64,000 nt of DNA from Psychroserpens algicola (lineage in GTDB: Bacteria > Bacteroidota > Bacteroidia > Flavobacteriales > Flavobacteriaceae): assembly GCF_014526325.1 (NCBI RefSeq), contig NZ_JACNMJ010000004.1, positions 1 through 64,000 of the forward strand, read 5' to 3'. The notes beneath the pieces were generated by a model, which searched no databases, was not told the DNA's origin, and saw nothing but the letters and a program-made list of their open reading frames with translations. Of the stretch, positions 9,002 through 16,797 are shown one piece after another (the stretch's first letter is position 1; each line of letters opens with the position of its first letter). A program made the position numbers and the translations under genes.

Positions 9002-10552
9002 CTACTTTACGTCTGCTTTATCTACAACAGGACGGTTGTCACGATTGGCAACTTCCCAAGCGGTGTAAAATACAAGTCGCGTTCTGTTTTCTAACAAATC
9101 GTATTCAATTTTATCGGGTGTATCACCTGGTTTGTGATAATCGTCATGCGTCCCATTGAAATAGAAAATGATTGGAATATTATGTTTTGCAAAATTATAA
9201 TGGTCACTTCTATTGTAGTAGCGGTTAGGATCGTTTTCATCGTTATACGTATAGTCTAAGGCGATGTTGGCGTATTTTGAATTCATCGCTTCAGAGATAT
9301 TATGGAGGTCTGTACTTAATCTGTCACTTCCAATGATATAAATGTAATTTCTATCACCTTCACGCTTTGGATCCACGCGACCTATCATATCAATGTTTAA
9401 GTTAGCAACTGTATTTTCGAGTGGAAAAACAGGGTCGTTATCGGCATAATGTTTAGAGCCTAACAAGCCTTTTTCTTCACCTGTGACGTGTAAAAATAAG
9501 ATGGAACGTTTTGGTCCGTGACCATCTTTTACTGCAGTTTTAAAGGCTTCGGCAATTTCTAATAAGGCTACAGTACCAGAACCATCATCGTCGGCACCGT
9601 TGTTTATTTGTCCGTCTTTAGTAAATCCGATATGGTCTAAATGCGATGAAATAACCAGGAATTCCTCAGGTTTTTCAGAGCCTTCTATAAAAGCAACAAC
9701 ATTCTCAGATTTAACTTCAGTAGCATTTTTTTCGACGGAAACGTCAATTTTAGCATCGATGACTTTTGGTGTTGCATTGGTCTCGATATCACTTACAAGA
9801 GTTTTGGCTAATGACTCGTTAACTAAGAAATAAAGCATGTTTCCATTTTTATTAATTAGAGAAATACGTCCAGGCCAGTTGGTGTCTTTATAATTTTTAT
9901 AGATTTTTCTGTAGTATTCGTATGCGGCATTATCGACGATAAATACGCCTTTAGCGCCAAGTTCTTCTGCAGCAGTTTTTTTAGCTGAGCGTCCGCTTCG
10001 TCCTTTACTCCATTTAGTGTCTTCTTTTGTTCCAGTTGTGACAAAGGTACTGTCGGCATTTCTTGGTTCACCTGCTTTAATGAGAACAAATTTACCTTTA
10101 ACATCTAAATCTTTATAATCTGAATATGAGCTGGTATGGATACCGTAGCCTGCATATACTATTTGATCTTCGGTATATGTTTTTGTATCGACAGCGCCTA
10201 AGGAAATAAAATCGTCAAACATCGCTGCTTTTTTTCCGTTGATTGAGAACTCAACATTAGGAACTTGTTGACGTTCTAATGGCACTTCCTGAAAGTAATC
10301 ATCTTCAGATAGAGGCGAAGCAATATCCATTGCTTTGTACTGGTCTTTTAAGTAATTAACGGCTTTTTTTTGTCCGGGTTCTCCAGTCTCACGACCTTCA
10401 AATTCATCTGAAGCATAAGTAAAGAGCATGTCTTTAAGCTCTTCAGAGGTAATCGTGTTTCCGTAAACTGTTGGGTCTACTGGTGGTTTTTTGTCCTCAC
10501 CACAGCTCACCAGTAGGAGGGCAATAGTAAGTATGCTTAAGCAATTTTTCAT
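9002..10552 (-). CDS. M28 family metallopeptidase lipoprotein with inserted PA-like domain
   Basis: 516 residues from the ATG at 10552, chosen because a lipoprotein signal starts there (hydrophobic stretch, then 'LLLVSC' with Cys about 17); an in-frame ATG 30 bases upstream lacks this logic. The M28 zinc site is visible: 'SSHLDHIG' near 300, 'GADDDGSG', 'TGEEKGLLGS' near 355, 'DMIGR' and 'RSDHYNF'. The region at about 120-280, between the N-terminal block and the catalytic core, is a protease-associated-type insertion. It is probably an outer-membrane or periplasmic aminopeptidase. The next gene upstream on the same strand is a shorter paralogue. Confidence 0.87.
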   Translation of the reverse strand: MKNCLSILTIALLLVSCGEDKKPPVDPTVYGNTITSEELKDMLFTYASDEFEGRETGEPGQKKAVNYLKDQYKAMDIASPLSEDDYFQEVPLERQQVPNVEFSINGKKAAMFDDFISLGAVDTKTYTEDQIVYAGYGIHTSSYSDYKDLDVKGKFVLIKAGEPRNADSTFVTTGTKEDTKWSKGRSGRSAKKTAAEELGAKGVFIVDNAAYEYYRKIYKNYKDTNWPGRISLINKNGNMLYFLVNESLAKTLVSDIETNATPKVIDAKIDVSVEKNATEVKSENVVAFIEGSEKPEEFLVISSHLDHIGFTKDGQINNGADDDGSGTVALLEIAEAFKTAVKDGHGPKRSILFLHVTGEEKGLLGSKHYADNDPVFPLENTVANLNIDMIGRVDPKREGDRNYIYIIGSDRLSTDLHNISEAMNSKYANIALDYTYNDENDPNRYYNRSDHYNFAKHNIPIIFYFNGTHDDYHKPGDTPDKIEYDLLENRTRLVFYTAWEVANRDNRPVVDKADVK

Positions 10553-10634
10553 AGTTAGTTGTGATATTTTAATTTTCGGCAAGATATTACGAAAATTATA
10601 AATAAAATGTTAATGTATTGCTAAGCCTTTGGAC

Positions 10635-11672
10635 TTATAAATTGAGTTTATCCACAATAATCCGTTGCTCGGAATTTGCAAGGTACCACGCTGTAGCAAA
10701 AATAAGGTTGGTACGTTTTTTTAACAGTGGATAATTTATTTTATCTGGTGTATCGGTAGTTTCATGGTAATCTTCATGTTCGCCATTAAAGTAGAAAATT
10801 ACCGGAACACCTTTTTGCGCAAAATTATAGTGATCAGATCTGTAATAATAGCGGTTTGGATCACTATCACTATTGAGTTTATAATCTAAATTTAGATTAG
10901 TGAATTTAGAGTTGGCTTCTTCAGAGATATAATGCAGTTCAGTACTCAAGCGGTCGGCGCCAATAACGTAGATATAATTTTCATCATCAGCATGAGCATC
11001 ATCGACACGACCAATCATATCGATGTTAAGATTGGCCACTGTATTTGACATGGAGAATACAGGATATTGTGTATAGTATCTAGATCCTGTGAGTCCGATT
11101 TCTTCACCAGTTAGATGTAAAAAAACGACACTGCGTTTAGGTCTATGACCATCATCGGCAGCTTTTTGAAACGCTTGTGCCATTTCTAAAACGGCTGCAG
11201 TACCAGACCCATTATCATCGGCACCATAATAAATATCGGTTTCGGTATAACCTTCATGGTCAGAATGAGCAGAGATGATAACAACTTCGTTTGGGTATTC
11301 ACTACCTTCGATAAAAGCAATGACATTTTGAGAATCTTTTATGTCTTCAGAAAAATAAGATTCGGGGATATGCTGATAGTATTTTGAGCCTAATGGCGAC
11401 TTAATGTGATGAGCAATGTAGTAGTCTTTTAAAAATCGGGATGCTTTATGATGTCCAGGTTCACCGGCTTTTCGTCCGTTAAATTCCTCTGAAGAAAATG
11501 CATAGACATGCGCTTTGAGTTCATCTTCGGTTATAGTGTTTAGGTATTGTTCAACAATTTGCGTGTTTTCAAACGCTATATTTTCTTTAAGACGTTCTAT
11601 TTTTTTGGTATGTCTTAGAGTAGAACATGAGCCTACTAGAGTGAGGGCTAGCGCGACAAGTTGAATTTTCAT
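10635..11672 (-). CDS. M28 family metallopeptidase lipoprotein, short paralogue without PA domain
   Basis: 345 residues; lipoprotein signal with Cys at 'VGSCST' (about 16). The catalytic core is complete: 'SAHSDHEG' near 135, 'GADDNGSG' near 152, 'LTGEEIGLTGS' near 188, 'DMIGR' and 'RSDHYNF'. It is close to the neighbour at 9002-10552 over the N-terminal 'EFNGRKAGEPGH' block and the whole core, but lacks the roughly 160-residue insertion between them. This is a tandem duplication with domain loss or gain. The two genes are 82 bases apart and may have separate promoters. Confidence 0.86.
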   Translation of the reverse strand: MKIQLVALALTLVGSCSTLRHTKKIERLKENIAFENTQIVEQYLNTITEDELKAHVYAFSSEEFNGRKAGEPGHHKASRFLKDYYIAHHIKSPLGSKYYQHIPESYFSEDIKDSQNVIAFIEGSEYPNEVVIISAHSDHEGYTETDIYYGADDNGSGTAAVLEMAQAFQKAADDGHRPKRSVVFLHLTGEEIGLTGSRYYTQYPVFSMSNTVANLNIDMIGRVDDAHADDENYIYVIGADRLSTELHYISEEANSKFTNLNLDYKLNSDSDPNRYYYRSDHYNFAQKGVPVIFYFNGEHEDYHETTDTPDKINYPLLKKRTNLIFATAWYLANSEQRIIVDKLNL

Positions 11673-11713
11673 TCTTCGGATTAAATAAGTGGCTGATTAT
11701 GATTCAAATAAAA

Positions 11714-11746
11714 CAAAAAAAAAGGTAATACGGAAACGTATTACCT
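11714..11746 (-). terminator. Terminator of the DUF3108 / small membrane protein pair
   Basis: A perfect 10-bp stem (11723-11732 with 11737-11746) around a gaaa/tttc loop, followed on the minus strand by a run of T (A-run at 11715-11722). It lies just after the stop of the 11770-12096 gene. Confidence 0.88.
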
Positions 11747-11769
11747 GATTTAATTTATGGGCTGTATAA

Positions 11770-12096
11770 TTAATCGATTTCCAGATCTTCTAATTCATCT
11801 AAAGACTCTTCTTCTAGCTGTTCTTCTTTTTGTTCTAACTGTTCGGTATTACCAACTTCTACAGTATTAAAAACAGCTTTGTAAGTGGTTACTGCTAAGG
11901 CGATGATTGTCATCAGGAAAATGAGCTGAATAGACTTTTTGGATGACGGTTTACCTTTAGAGGTATACATGGCTAAAACACCAAAAATTAAGGCTGCAAT
12001 TGATGGGATGTAAGCCATTTTTGACAAGGGTGTAACGGCCAATATCAAAGCTAAAATAGAGGTGATAAAACCTAAAATGATAAGAGTTTTTTTCAT
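11770..12096 (-). CDS. Small membrane protein with acidic C-terminal tail
   Basis: 108 residues. Three hydrophobic segments (about 4-21, 29-45, 58-73) are followed by a tail made largely of Glu, Leu and Asp ('EQLEEESLDELEDLEID'). I do not recognise a named family. It follows the DUF3108 gene on the same strand with only 4 bases between them, so the two are almost certainly one transcript, closed by the strong terminator at 11714-11746. The tail could be a short coiled or charged cytoplasmic segment; the role is unknown. Confidence 0.7.
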   Translation of the reverse strand: MKKTLIILGFITSILALILAVTPLSKMAYIPSIAALIFGVLAMYTSKGKPSSKKSIQLIFLMTIIALAVTTYKAVFNTVEVGNTEQLEQKEEQLEEESLDELEDLEID

Positions 12097-12100
12097 GATA

Positions 12101-12883
12101 TTAATGTTTTAAACCTGTTGCCGATTTGATTTTTAGTTCGCCACTACCAACTGCTATTTTAAATTTAGCAAACACAGGAATTTTATTAGCATCAGCAGTT
12201 AGCCAAAGTAGATTGTCATTATTACCTTTAAGTACATTACTATTATTTATGGAGATGGCTAGTTTATAACATTCTTTTTTTCCTAAAGCAGTGTTAATAG
12301 TCTCCTTGTTCAAGTATTTTATAGTTACAATAGATTCGTTGTTATCAAATAGTACTTTAAAATTCTGACTATCTCCAATGTTCGCTTTATGAATGTCTAA
12401 ATTTCTGATATGGTAAAGTGTAGTTACTAAATCTCTTGTAGAGGCACCGATTTTTAAAGACTTTTTTTCTTCCCATGTGCTACCGTCTTTTCTTGTTTTA
12501 CGTTTGAGGCTTGATACAATCTGTGTTTTATGATTAAACTTATACTTCATAAACTTCTTATAGCCACCTTCATCAATATCTCTGTTGTAGAGGTATGGAG
12601 TTAGGGTTTTTGGATTGACATAGCTTTCGTACAAATCACGTATTTTAAAAAAGCTATCCCATTTTTTATACGTTGCTGCTGTACATTTGAGTTTTAATAA
12701 AGTAGATTTTGAAGTCTTAACCTCGCTGGTTTCCATGGTTACTTGAGCCAGTTCATTTAATAAGCCAGACATGTTATAAGAGGCGCTAAATGTTAATTTT
12801 TCACCTGCGGCTATGGTATTGTTTTGAGCTAAAACACTTATGGAACTGCATAAAATAAAAGCGGAAATTAATAATAATCTCAT
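12101..12883 (-). CDS. DUF3108 family exported protein
   Basis: 260 residues with a signal peptide (about 1-19, ending 'SVLAQ'). The core has the DUF3108 pattern: 'GEKLTFSASYNMSGLL' at the start, 'YESYVNP.TL.PYLYNRDIDEGG' in the middle, then 'TTLYHIRNLD' and 'LWLTADANKIPVFAK'. These are periplasmic beta-rich proteins of unknown biochemical role, often near envelope genes. First gene of a two-gene unit with the small membrane protein. Confidence 0.75.
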   Translation of the reverse strand: MRLLLISAFILCSSISVLAQNNTIAAGEKLTFSASYNMSGLLNELAQVTMETSEVKTSKSTLLKLKCTAATYKKWDSFFKIRDLYESYVNPKTLTPYLYNRDIDEGGYKKFMKYKFNHKTQIVSSLKRKTRKDGSTWEEKKSLKIGASTRDLVTTLYHIRNLDIHKANIGDSQNFKVLFDNNESIVTIKYLNKETINTALGKKECYKLAISINNSNVLKGNNDNLLWLTADANKIPVFAKFKIAVGSGELKIKSATGLKH

Positions 12884-12929
12884 AATTGTTAGTTTGGTTT
12901 AATAACGTATCTATTAACATTTATTGTGC

Positions 12930-12957
12930 CGAAAATACAATGCATTATAATATCAAA
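12930..12957 (-). promoter_or_regulatory. Possible promoter for the DUF3108 gene
   Basis: On the minus strand, TTTG (12954-12957) and TATTTTCG (12930-12937) are separated by 16 bases, so the -7 box has one mismatch and the spacing is short. This is the only promoter-like signal I see in the 364-base gap 12884-13247, which otherwise holds AT-rich sequence with no ORF, repeat or RNA gene. Confidence 0.3.
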
Positions 12958-13247
12958 CTAATTTTTTATTGCTGAATTTGTCATAATTATATTCATGTTA
13001 AGATGATGGTTGTTCTTCTTTTTCATTGCTATACTTGATAACTTTTAAAATTGTAGACATTTGTTTTATAAACACATCATGTGATTCGGCAATTTTCAGC
13101 TTAAGCTATTCACGTTATATATTAGGTGATATTGTTTTTTAATTCTATAAGCTAAGACAAGCAAATTTTTATGACTAATTTTGGTTAGATTGAAATCCTT
13201 ATTACGACTTAGCTATTGAAAAATAAAATGGCTATTATAGATTACAC

Positions 13248-14120
13248 ATGAACAAGTATATAGATGCATTTATTAATGCTTTTACAGGCACTGTAGATTG
13301 GACCTTGAAATCAATTGTATTTGAAGTGCCTTGGTACACCAATTATTTTTGGGGACTCATCGTGATTTCTTTATGTGTATGGGGTTTAGAAATTATATTT
13401 CCATGGCGAAAAGAGCAGGCTGTTTTTAGAAAAGATTTTTGGTTAGACGGATTCTATATGTTCTTTAATTTTTTCATTTTCTCCATAGCTATTAGTGGGT
13501 TTTATAAATTACTCCAGGTGCTGTTTTCTGATATAGGATTAACAGATGATTCACTTGCACTTTTTGATCCTTCTGGCTGGCCCATGTGGTTACAGCTTGT
13601 TGTCTTTTTTGTGATTCTTGATTTTGTACAATGGTTTACACATACCTTATTACATAAATATCCTTTTTTTTGGAAGTTTCATAAAGTACATCACAGTGTT
13701 AAAGAAATGGGATTTGCTGCGCATTTGAGATACCATTGGATGGAAAATATATTGTATAAACCTTTAAAGACTTTTGCAGTGATGCTATTGTTTGGCTTCG
13801 AGCCTGAACAAGCTTATGTTGTGCATTTTTTAGCAATTACGATTGGACATTTTAACCATTCAAATATTAAAATAACCTGGGGACCATTAAAGTATATTAT
13901 CAATAATCCGGTGATGCATTTGTATCATCATTCCTATGTGCTTCCTGAAGGTACCTATGGTGTCAATTTTGGAATAAGTTTAAGTCTGTGGGATTATATT
14001 TTTAAAACAAACTATATCCCAGAAGATAGTGGGGCTATCGAGTTGGGTTTCCCAGGAGATGATGTGTTTCCTAAGGATTTTATCGGCCAGAACACCTATG
14101 GTTTTAAAAAGGAGACATAG
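13248..14120 (+). CDS. Fatty acid hydroxylase / sterol desaturase family membrane protein
   Basis: 290 residues with hydrophobic segments around 30-50, 70-90 and 110-130. The di-iron histidine clusters of the superfamily are present: 'HTLLHK...HKVHHS' (about 131-150), 'HFNHS' (about 200) and 'HLYHHS' (about 223). The family hydroxylates or desaturates lipid chains in the membrane. In flavobacteria substrates can be membrane fatty acids, carotenoids or sulfonolipid-type chains, and the sequence does not decide. It stands alone, convergent with the LRR gene. Confidence 0.82.
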   Translation: MNKYIDAFINAFTGTVDWTLKSIVFEVPWYTNYFWGLIVISLCVWGLEIIFPWRKEQAVFRKDFWLDGFYMFFNFFIFSIAISGFYKLLQVLFSDIGLTDDSLALFDPSGWPMWLQLVVFFVILDFVQWFTHTLLHKYPFFWKFHKVHHSVKEMGFAAHLRYHWMENILYKPLKTFAVMLLFGFEPEQAYVVHFLAITIGHFNHSNIKITWGPLKYIINNPVMHLYHHSYVLPEGTYGVNFGISLSLWDYIFKTNYIPEDSGAIELGFPGDDVFPKDFIGQNTYGFKKET

Positions 14121-14165
14121 CTTAAAATAAAAATAAATGTAATCTTGCACATTTTTTTGATTTAA

Positions 14166-16760
14166 TTACTTTAAGAATTTTCTAATTATTCTTTTGTTAT
14201 CTGATTCAAAAACAATGAAATACATGCCGTTGGTTAAATTTGACACGTTAACTTTATTAGTGTTGTAATTTGGTGTAACTTCTGTTATTAGCTTACCCAA
14301 CACGTCTAATATTTGAATGTTATCTATGTCAATATCTGTATTAAAAATTAACAGATCATCAACAGGGTTGGGATAAATTGTCAAATCAGTAACCTCAGAC
14401 TCATGCACACTTAAATTATCTGTAACGACAGTTGTGTTATAATTATTCGTTTCAATAGGAAAGTTGAAATCAAAATAAATTTCTGCACTGTTTGAAAACA
14501 TGTCACCTTCCATTAACGAAGCAAGCGTCCTGATTTTATAGAGGATAAAACCATCGTTATTAGCATCATCAAATGGTAAATTAATATCTTCTAGAATAAA
14601 TTCTATTTCATTATCAATAATACGAGTAACAAATTCATGGCTTCCATCCAAGACAGTCAAACTTGACAAATCAAATTTTTGAGTATCGATATTGTTTTTA
14701 ACTACTATGTTTTGTGCAGGAAATGTGCCTGTATTTTCAAAACGAATTCGATAATGAACAAACTCTCCAACGTTTTCCAATAAAATGCTATCGCCTTCAA
14801 GGCAAAGAATATCATTAGGATCGAAAGACCCAACAACAGTTTGATCTAGAGTGTGTGTGTTATTTTCTGGAGTAATATCATTTTCTATTGGGTTTACGGT
14901 AGCAACAAAGCTTAAGATATCATCAATATTAACTGGGAAATCAGGATCTGTTGGCGGGTTTACATTAAATACTAGTTCAACAGTAAATGATTGAAAAGGA
15001 ATCAAATTTGTAATGTTCCAGGTATAGCTATCACTTGTTGAATTGTCAAACATAACATCAGATTCTAAAAATGTCGTTAAATTTTCAGGATACGTCAAAG
15101 AAACATCTCCACTCAGGATTTGGTTACCAACATTTTTAATCATTAGCCTATAATTTGCATCAAAGCCTGGTCTTGCTGGTGTTAATGGTGTTAGAATCAC
15201 CTCTAAATCGTTTACTGTAGAGTTTGGTACAATACAAAAGTTTTGTTCAAACGTACTTCCGTCTTGAGGAAATTCAACTGTAAAACTGTTAGGGAAAACA
15301 TCATAGAGTGTAGGGTCAATTTGTGTTGGAGTGATTGTATAGCTCCCATGTTGTACAGGAATGCGATACACTCCTGTACTATCAGCAACGCCTATTGCTT
15401 CAATAATACCATCATCAATACTGTAAGACATGAATGGAACTGTAGTATCTGTTGTTGAACATCCGTTGCTTTCAAAATCATATTGTGATAGGCCATGAAT
15501 TTCAAAAAACTCACCACCTGGTGTAAATGAGCAATACGAATTGATATTTACATTTCCGTAGCCATTATTATTTAACCAAATCTGAACATCGTTTAAATGT
15601 TCTGTATCTGCACACACATATTGTAAACTAGGTAAGTTGTTTATATTAATATTAAAAAGTGATTCTGTACTTCCATTTTTCATTAAGATGGATTCTAAAT
15701 TAGGATTATTGTCAAACGAACCCCAGTTTAGGCTGCTACAATTGTTTAAATTGATCTCGGTTAAAAGATTGTTTGATAATCGTATTTGAACGATATCATT
15801 GTTTTCTGCTAAATTTATAGTTTCTAATAAATTATTTTCTACTTGTACTATCGTTGTACTAGGAACATTAGATAAGTCCAGTGAAGTTAGCTGATTATCA
15901 CCCATGACGAGAGTGAAAAATAAAGGACAGTTTTGAATATCCAAGTTGCTAATCATATTTCCACTTGCACTGATAGATTGTAGCACAGGTAAATCATGAA
16001 CAACCAATGATGTAACCTGATTAAAGGCAATGTTTAAATTGCCCAAACTTACTGCTCCTGTCACATCAATACTGGTGATGTTATTCTGTTCAGCAAACAT
16101 AGTTGACAAACTAGTAAGGCCACTCAAATCTAAACTTGTTAAAGCACTATAAGCACAACCTAAATCTTCTAAGGCTGTACAACCATTAAGGTTTAGGTTT
16201 GTCATGGAGTCATTACTTGTACAACTCAAATCGATAAGATTTGTTAAGTTGCTAACATCTAAACTTGTGAGGTTGTCGCAATAGCTAATGTCTAATAAAC
16301 TTAGCGAACTAAGGTCACTAACATCGATGGAGGTAAATGGATTGCCAAATGCCCAAAATATTTGAAGATTAGAAAGACCTGTAAGATTTGTCGATGTCAG
16401 GCTGTTATTACTAAAATTTAGATATTCTAAATTGGTAAAAGCCGTACCGTCAAATGTGGAAATATTATTTAAATTGACTTCCAACTGGATTAAATTTACA
16501 AAATGCTCAAGTCCGGTGAGGTCTGAAATATTACTTGAACTGATATCTAATTCGTAAATAACCGATGCCTCAGTTATATCAATTTCATTATCAGAATTTG
16601 TGTCAATAGCAACAGCATTCCCTGCACTGTCAACGGCTATATAGCTTTCTGTACTTGAAGCTAACAGTTTGTTTTTTAATTCAGCATCAGGAAATGTTAT
16701 TATTTGACTCTGAGCTAAAGACGTAAGCAATAAAAACGAAATAAAATAGAAATGTTTCAT
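14166..16760 (-). CDS. T9SS surface protein with leucine-rich repeats and DUF7619-like domain
   Basis: 864 residues from the ATG at 16760, where a signal peptide begins ('MKHFYFISFLLLTSLAQSQ'). LRRs of bacterial type ('LTSLDLSGLTSLS', 'NLNIAFNQVTSL') run from about 60 to 400. Then come a linker with Ig-like strands, a DUF7619-type domain starting at 'GSFDPNDILCLEG' (about 650) and containing 'YRIRFENTGTFPAQNI', and a type A sorting domain ('LTIYPNPVDDLL', 'NGMYFIVFES'). It is the last gene of the sigma/FecR/TonB receptor operon, 37 bases after the receptor. Being in this unit suggests that the LRR protein is a surface partner or cargo linked to the receptor; that is inference. Confidence 0.85.
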   Translation of the reverse strand: MKHFYFISFLLLTSLAQSQIITFPDAELKNKLLASSTESYIAVDSAGNAVAIDTNSDNEIDITEASVIYELDISSSNISDLTGLEHFVNLIQLEVNLNNISTFDGTAFTNLEYLNFSNNSLTSTNLTGLSNLQIFWAFGNPFTSIDVSDLSSLSLLDISYCDNLTSLDVSNLTNLIDLSCTSNDSMTNLNLNGCTALEDLGCAYSALTSLDLSGLTSLSTMFAEQNNITSIDVTGAVSLGNLNIAFNQVTSLVVHDLPVLQSISASGNMISNLDIQNCPLFFTLVMGDNQLTSLDLSNVPSTTIVQVENNLLETINLAENNDIVQIRLSNNLLTEINLNNCSSLNWGSFDNNPNLESILMKNGSTESLFNININNLPSLQYVCADTEHLNDVQIWLNNNGYGNVNINSYCSFTPGGEFFEIHGLSQYDFESNGCSTTDTTVPFMSYSIDDGIIEAIGVADSTGVYRIPVQHGSYTITPTQIDPTLYDVFPNSFTVEFPQDGSTFEQNFCIVPNSTVNDLEVILTPLTPARPGFDANYRLMIKNVGNQILSGDVSLTYPENLTTFLESDVMFDNSTSDSYTWNITNLIPFQSFTVELVFNVNPPTDPDFPVNIDDILSFVATVNPIENDITPENNTHTLDQTVVGSFDPNDILCLEGDSILLENVGEFVHYRIRFENTGTFPAQNIVVKNNIDTQKFDLSSLTVLDGSHEFVTRIIDNEIEFILEDINLPFDDANNDGFILYKIRTLASLMEGDMFSNSAEIYFDFNFPIETNNYNTTVVTDNLSVHESEVTDLTIYPNPVDDLLIFNTDIDIDNIQILDVLGKLITEVTPNYNTNKVNVSNLTNGMYFIVFESDNKRIIRKFLK

Positions 16761-16797
16761 GATTGTTAGTTTTAGTGTCATTTAAGCGATTATTTTA

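Noticed and set aside
15600-16500. Regularly spaced repeats resembling a CRISPR array
   Set aside because: They are the codons of leucine-rich repeats in a continuous reading frame and differ from copy to copy; no cas gene is present.
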